Shown here in pieces: positions 61,598 through 64,000 of a stretch of DNA of 64,000 bases. Both the position numbers and the translations under genes were made by a program. Origin of the DNA: Algivirga pacifica (lineage in GTDB: Bacteria > Bacteroidota > Bacteroidia > Cytophagales > Flammeovirgaceae); the NCBI RefSeq assembly GCF_039543525.1, contig NZ_BAABJX010000022.1, positions 1 to 64,000 on the forward strand. The letters are read 5' to 3'. Within the stretch, counting starts at the first letter, position 1, and every line of letters begins with the position of its first letter. A model generated the notes under the pieces. That model was not told where the DNA came from, did no database searches, and worked only from the letters and a program-made list of their open reading frames with translations.

Positions 61598-62398
61598 CTA
61601 TACCATGGCATCCTTCATCGACGAATGGAATATCTTAATTCGAAGGCTTCTTGGCACCAACTTAAATCCTGTACTCATAAATTTCGCCATGATTCCCGGT
61701 CTTACTACTTTTTTCTTACCAATGGCCTGAATAATATCTGTCGCTACTTTCTTAGAGTCATCTCCAATATTAAAGTCCATTCCGGCTCTATTCTCAAATC
61801 CTGTTTTTACGGGTCCGGGTGTTACACTAAGCACATCGACACGATGTGGACGAAGCTCATAAGCCAACCCTTCTGCCAAAGATTGTACATAGGCTTTGGT
61901 GGCTCCGTAATTCGTCATATATGGTGTTCCTTGGAAAGAAACTAAAGAGGACAACAGGACCAATGCTCCTTTTCCTTCTTTCTTAAATTGATTTCCCAAG
62001 AAGTGGCTCAACTGCAATACGGCACGACAGTTCAAATCCAGCATATTCTCCAATAAAGAATAGTCCATCTCCAGCAACTCTCCTCCTGTACCATATCCTG
62101 CATTCAATATGGCAATACCTACCTGATATTGATTTAGATGATGTTGAAGTGCTTCTACATCCTCCTTTTTGGCAAGATCTCCTGGTAAGGTAGTCACGTT
62201 TACGCCATACTGACTATTGATTTCCTGCTGAATTTGATCCAGTAACTCTTTTCTTCTTCCCGTAATCAACAAATCGAAACCAGCTTCTCCCAACTGATAG
62301 GCTAGTTCTTTACCAATACCTGAGGTAGCTCCTGTAATTAGGACTAGCTCATTGTAGTTACTTTTTAATGTTGCAATACGTTTCTTTGACAGTGCCAT
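61598..62398 (-). CDS. Short-chain dehydrogenase/reductase (classical SDR)
   Basis: NAD(P)-dependent oxidoreductase with the cofactor motif TGATSGIGK (about residues 22-30), the NAGYGTGG turn, and the catalytic YGATK (Tyr and Lys, about 156-160). It has 266 residues. The N-terminus ALSKKRIATLK is slightly longer than usual. Substrate unknown; it belongs to the DltE/YqjQ-like class seen in many envelopes. It converges with atpC. Confidence 0.88.
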   Translation of the reverse strand: MALSKKRIATLKSNYNELVLITGATSGIGKELAYQLGEAGFDLLITGRRKELLDQIQQEINSQYGVNVTTLPGDLAKKEDVEALQHHLNQYQVGIAILNAGYGTGGELLEMDYSLLENMLDLNCRAVLQLSHFLGNQFKKEGKGALVLLSSLVSFQGTPYMTNYGATKAYVQSLAEGLAYELRPHRVDVLSVTPGPVKTGFENRAGMDFNIGDDSKKVATDIIQAIGKKKVVRPGIMAKFMSTGFKLVPRSLRIKIFHSSMKDAMV

Positions 62399-62501
62399 AT
62401 AAATTGATTGTTAGTGTTTATTTTTAAAAATTTTAAATTCTATTCTTCAAAGGATTCAGACAGATGATAGAACGTACGTATTGTAGTATAGTTTTTGGCT
62501 T

Positions 62502-63032
62502 TCATGATAATGGTATTATTGAAGAACTCTTATAAAGCAGCACTTCCGATCCTTCCTCTCCCAGCTTAATCTTTTCAACCTGCCTCAACCCCAGCTTTTC
62601 TAATAAACGCTGAGAAGCAAGATTATCTGGATTAACGATACCTTTGATGACCTTCAACCCAAAATCTTTGAATGCTTTTTCCATTAATACCTTAGAGGCT
62701 TCGTAAGCGTACCCCTGCCCTTCATACTCCGGCAATAAGCCAAAGCCTATATCTACCCCCTCTACTCCTTCTCGATCGTATAATCCGGCAAAGCCTAGTT
62801 TGGCTCCATCTTTTTTTCTAATAATGGTATAGTTTCCATACCCCAATCGCTCGAATTGAGGTTTCATCTTTTCAAGAATATGTTTTTGGGCAGCTTCTTC
62901 TGTGTATATCTTTCGGTCTCCTATATTTTGAATCCATTTAGGAGTATTCATCAGTTGTAATACAAAAGGGGCATCCTCTTCCTTTGTTGAACGTAATACT
63001 AGTCGTTCCGTTTCTATACTATTTATCGGCAT
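62502..63032 (-). CDS. GNAT family N-acetyltransferase
   Basis: Acetyl-CoA-dependent acetyltransferase of the RimJ/RimL-like group: ETERLVLRSTKEEDAPFVLQL at the start, GFAGLYDREGVEGVDIGFGLLPEYEGQGYA in the middle and VNPDNLASQRLLEKLGL at the end. It has 176 residues. The target may be a protein N-terminus or a small molecule; this cannot be told from sequence. Confidence 0.87.
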   Translation of the reverse strand: MPINSIETERLVLRSTKEEDAPFVLQLMNTPKWIQNIGDRKIYTEEAAQKHILEKMKPQFERLGYGNYTIIRKKDGAKLGFAGLYDREGVEGVDIGFGLLPEYEGQGYAYEASKVLMEKAFKDFGLKVIKGIVNPDNLASQRLLEKLGLRQVEKIKLGEEGSEVLLYKSSSIIPLS

Positions 63033-63076
63033 GTTTATATACTTTCAAAGCTGCTAAGTATACCATTTTTTAATCA

Positions 63077-63517
63077 TTAAGGCTTAATCTTTTCTACCTC
63101 TAAAATCACCGGACTTTCCAGAATATGGAATAAATAGTGCCCTTGCTCTACTTTTACCCCGATATCCATCAGCCTTGATTTTTTCGTTTCTCGATCACGA
63201 ATACCTATAATCTTATTCTGAGAATCATAAATCCAAGATACCGATTCCATATCCAGTTCTTTTGAAGGGTCTTGTACCTCTACACGAGCATTCCCTCCTT
63301 GATCAAACGTAAAAACCGCTTTAAAGAATAACATCCTAAGAAAGCTTTCCGTCATAGCTACTTGCTCTTCAGAAATCCCCTTAGGCATCAGTTCATCAGC
63401 AATAATCATTTGCTTTACTTTCCATGTTCCATGAAAATCTTCTTTCTGCTGTCCAAAAGAATTTACCCAACCCAATAAAACTATAAGGGATAAGAAGATG
63501 TATTTTTTATTTATCAT
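63077..63517 (-). CDS. Exported lipocalin-like protein, unknown
   Basis: 146 residues with a signal peptide ending near SFGQQ (residue 24). The mature part opens with FHGTWKVKQMII, a pattern common to lipocalin-like Bacteroidota proteins, and alternating strands follow (FKAVFTFDQGGNARVEVQ, VSWIYDSQNKIIGIRD). No family was recognised with certainty. It lies between the GNAT and ABM genes on the minus strand, gaps of 44 and 30 bases, so the three may form an operon. Confidence 0.6.
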   Translation of the reverse strand: MINKKYIFLSLIVLLGWVNSFGQQKEDFHGTWKVKQMIIADELMPKGISEEQVAMTESFLRMLFFKAVFTFDQGGNARVEVQDPSKELDMESVSWIYDSQNKIIGIRDRETKKSRLMDIGVKVEQGHYLFHILESPVILEVEKIKP

Positions 63518-63547
63518 GATGTTATTTCTTAGTACATGTAGTATTAT

Positions 63548-63850
63548 TCAATTTTTATTCTCAAAGACAACCTCAAAATGCTCCACCACCGGAAATGGAT
63601 CATAATAATGATGCAATAACCTCTTCCACTCCTGATAAGCTTCCGATTCCCTAAAACCTACCGTGTGGTCTTCCAAGGTTTCCCATTGTACTAGCAAAGC
63701 ATATTTATGGTCATCTTCCAGGCAACGTTGCAATTGATGGTTTTTATACCCTTTGATAGAAGCTATATATTGACCGGCCAGCGCAAAATCTTTCTCGAAC
63801 TGAGTGGTCATTCCTGGTTTTACACGAAGAAGGGCTATTTCTTGAATCAT
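63548..63850 (-). CDS. ABM-domain protein (antibiotic biosynthesis monooxygenase-like)
   Basis: A 100-residue ferredoxin-like alpha/beta dimer of the ABM family: IALLRVKPGMTTQFEKDF, then KGYKNHQLQRCLEDDHKYALLVQWETLEDHTVGFRES, and PFPVVEHFEVV at the end. Such proteins include quinol monooxygenases, but many have no known activity. The gene is the first of the minus-strand group ending the window. Confidence 0.85.
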   Translation of the reverse strand: MIQEIALLRVKPGMTTQFEKDFALAGQYIASIKGYKNHQLQRCLEDDHKYALLVQWETLEDHTVGFRESEAYQEWKRLLHHYYDPFPVVEHFEVVFENKN

Positions 63851-63960
63851 AGATGAAATAAAAAAATGGACTTGCTGTTATAGCAAGGAATAGTATTTAT
63901 TGGATGTATAATATTACATAAAAAAGAAAATAGAAGAGGTGTTATTTCACAATAATATTC

Positions 63961-63982
63961 GACACAGGGCGGTGTCCTGTGC
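63961..63982. repeat. Small GC-rich hairpin at the window's right end
   Basis: CACAGG (63963-63968) and CCTGTG (63976-63981) flank GCGGTGT, with an alternative GACAC/GTGTC pairing. It is the same kind as the hairpins at 27129, 30906 and 50754. The window ends 18 bases later, so its context is unknown. Confidence 0.45.
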
Positions 63983-64000
63983 TAATACTAATAGCTTTGC

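Noticed and set aside
61461..61730. Plus-strand reading of 89 codons
   Set aside because: Translates the inverted repeat at 61424-61565 and then the antisense of the SDR gene.

Overview
The window reads as a chromosomal stretch of a Bacteroidota bacterium, most likely from the Cytophagia/Flammeovirgaceae side of the phylum; I cannot name the species. The pointers are AT-rich intergenic DNA, several promoters of the Bacteroidota type (TTTG, about 19-21 bases, TAnnTTTG), a FecI/FecR-type sigma/anti-sigma pair, a DUF4286 protein, fused SpmA-SpmB, a MurNAc-salvage cluster with NamZ and MurQ, KdsA, and atpD-atpC standing apart from the other ATP synthase genes. Most genes are housekeeping genes with recognisable families. 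I see no phage, plasmid, insertion-sequence transposase, CRISPR array, tRNA or rRNA gene inside the window.

Layout. 1-640: three evenly spaced leftward promoters that probably drive a stable-RNA operon just outside the window. 642-5808: polysaccharide export genes (Wza-like, Wzc-like tyrosine kinase, PHP-type phosphatase, SDR epimerase). 5856-9067: a TPR protein, a phosphosulfolactate synthase and KdsA. 9317-13999: a compact signalling cluster (PAS kinase, single-domain response regulator, REC-PAS kinase, REC-CRP regulator). 14521-19315: recQ, purD, purK. 19377-25936 (minus strand): two rhomboid proteases, recJ, a coiled-coil membrane protein and an ABC exporter. 26195-33725: a secreted nuclease, then minus-strand DsbD/DUF4286 and murQ / Na+ symporter / namZ. 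33978-44930: a TPR protein, fused SpmAB, several secreted or lipoprotein hydrolases (S41, M14), a LOG-family protein and a lytic transglycosylase. 45119-54686: der, a FecR/ECF pair, adk, obgE, a GT9 glycosyltransferase, a second ECF sigma factor, gmk, nadD and an ABC ATPase. 54800-59005 (minus strand): mreD, mreC, mreB and two exported proteins. 59551-63850: atpD-atpC, then SDR, GNAT, a small secreted protein and an ABM-domain protein.

The noncoding DNA holds the most unusual content. Three copies (about 330-343 bp, roughly 90% alike by eye) of a noncoding element with terminal inverted repeats and a long internal hairpin lie at 23805, 42047 and 50411, each within a few bases to a few dozen bases of a gene's 3' end. 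A second class comprises long inverted repeats at 35303-35400 and 61424-61565 that share the core GAGCTTCGCTCGTT. A third comprises terminator-like hairpins whose arms contain 7-base tandem repeats (8185-8270, 53211-53280). A fourth comprises small GC-rich hairpins followed by a CCTAC-like tail (27129, 30822, 30906, 50754, 63961).

The genes fall into a few working groups. Envelope building and turnover are covered by Wza/Wzc/phosphatase, KdsA, MreBCD, the lytic transglycosylase, NamZ/MurQ and GT9. Signalling is covered by the 9317-13999 cluster and two ECF sigma factors. The rest is nucleotide metabolism, GTPases and ATP synthesis. All motif, promoter and hairpin calls were made by reading the sequence; no database search was possible.
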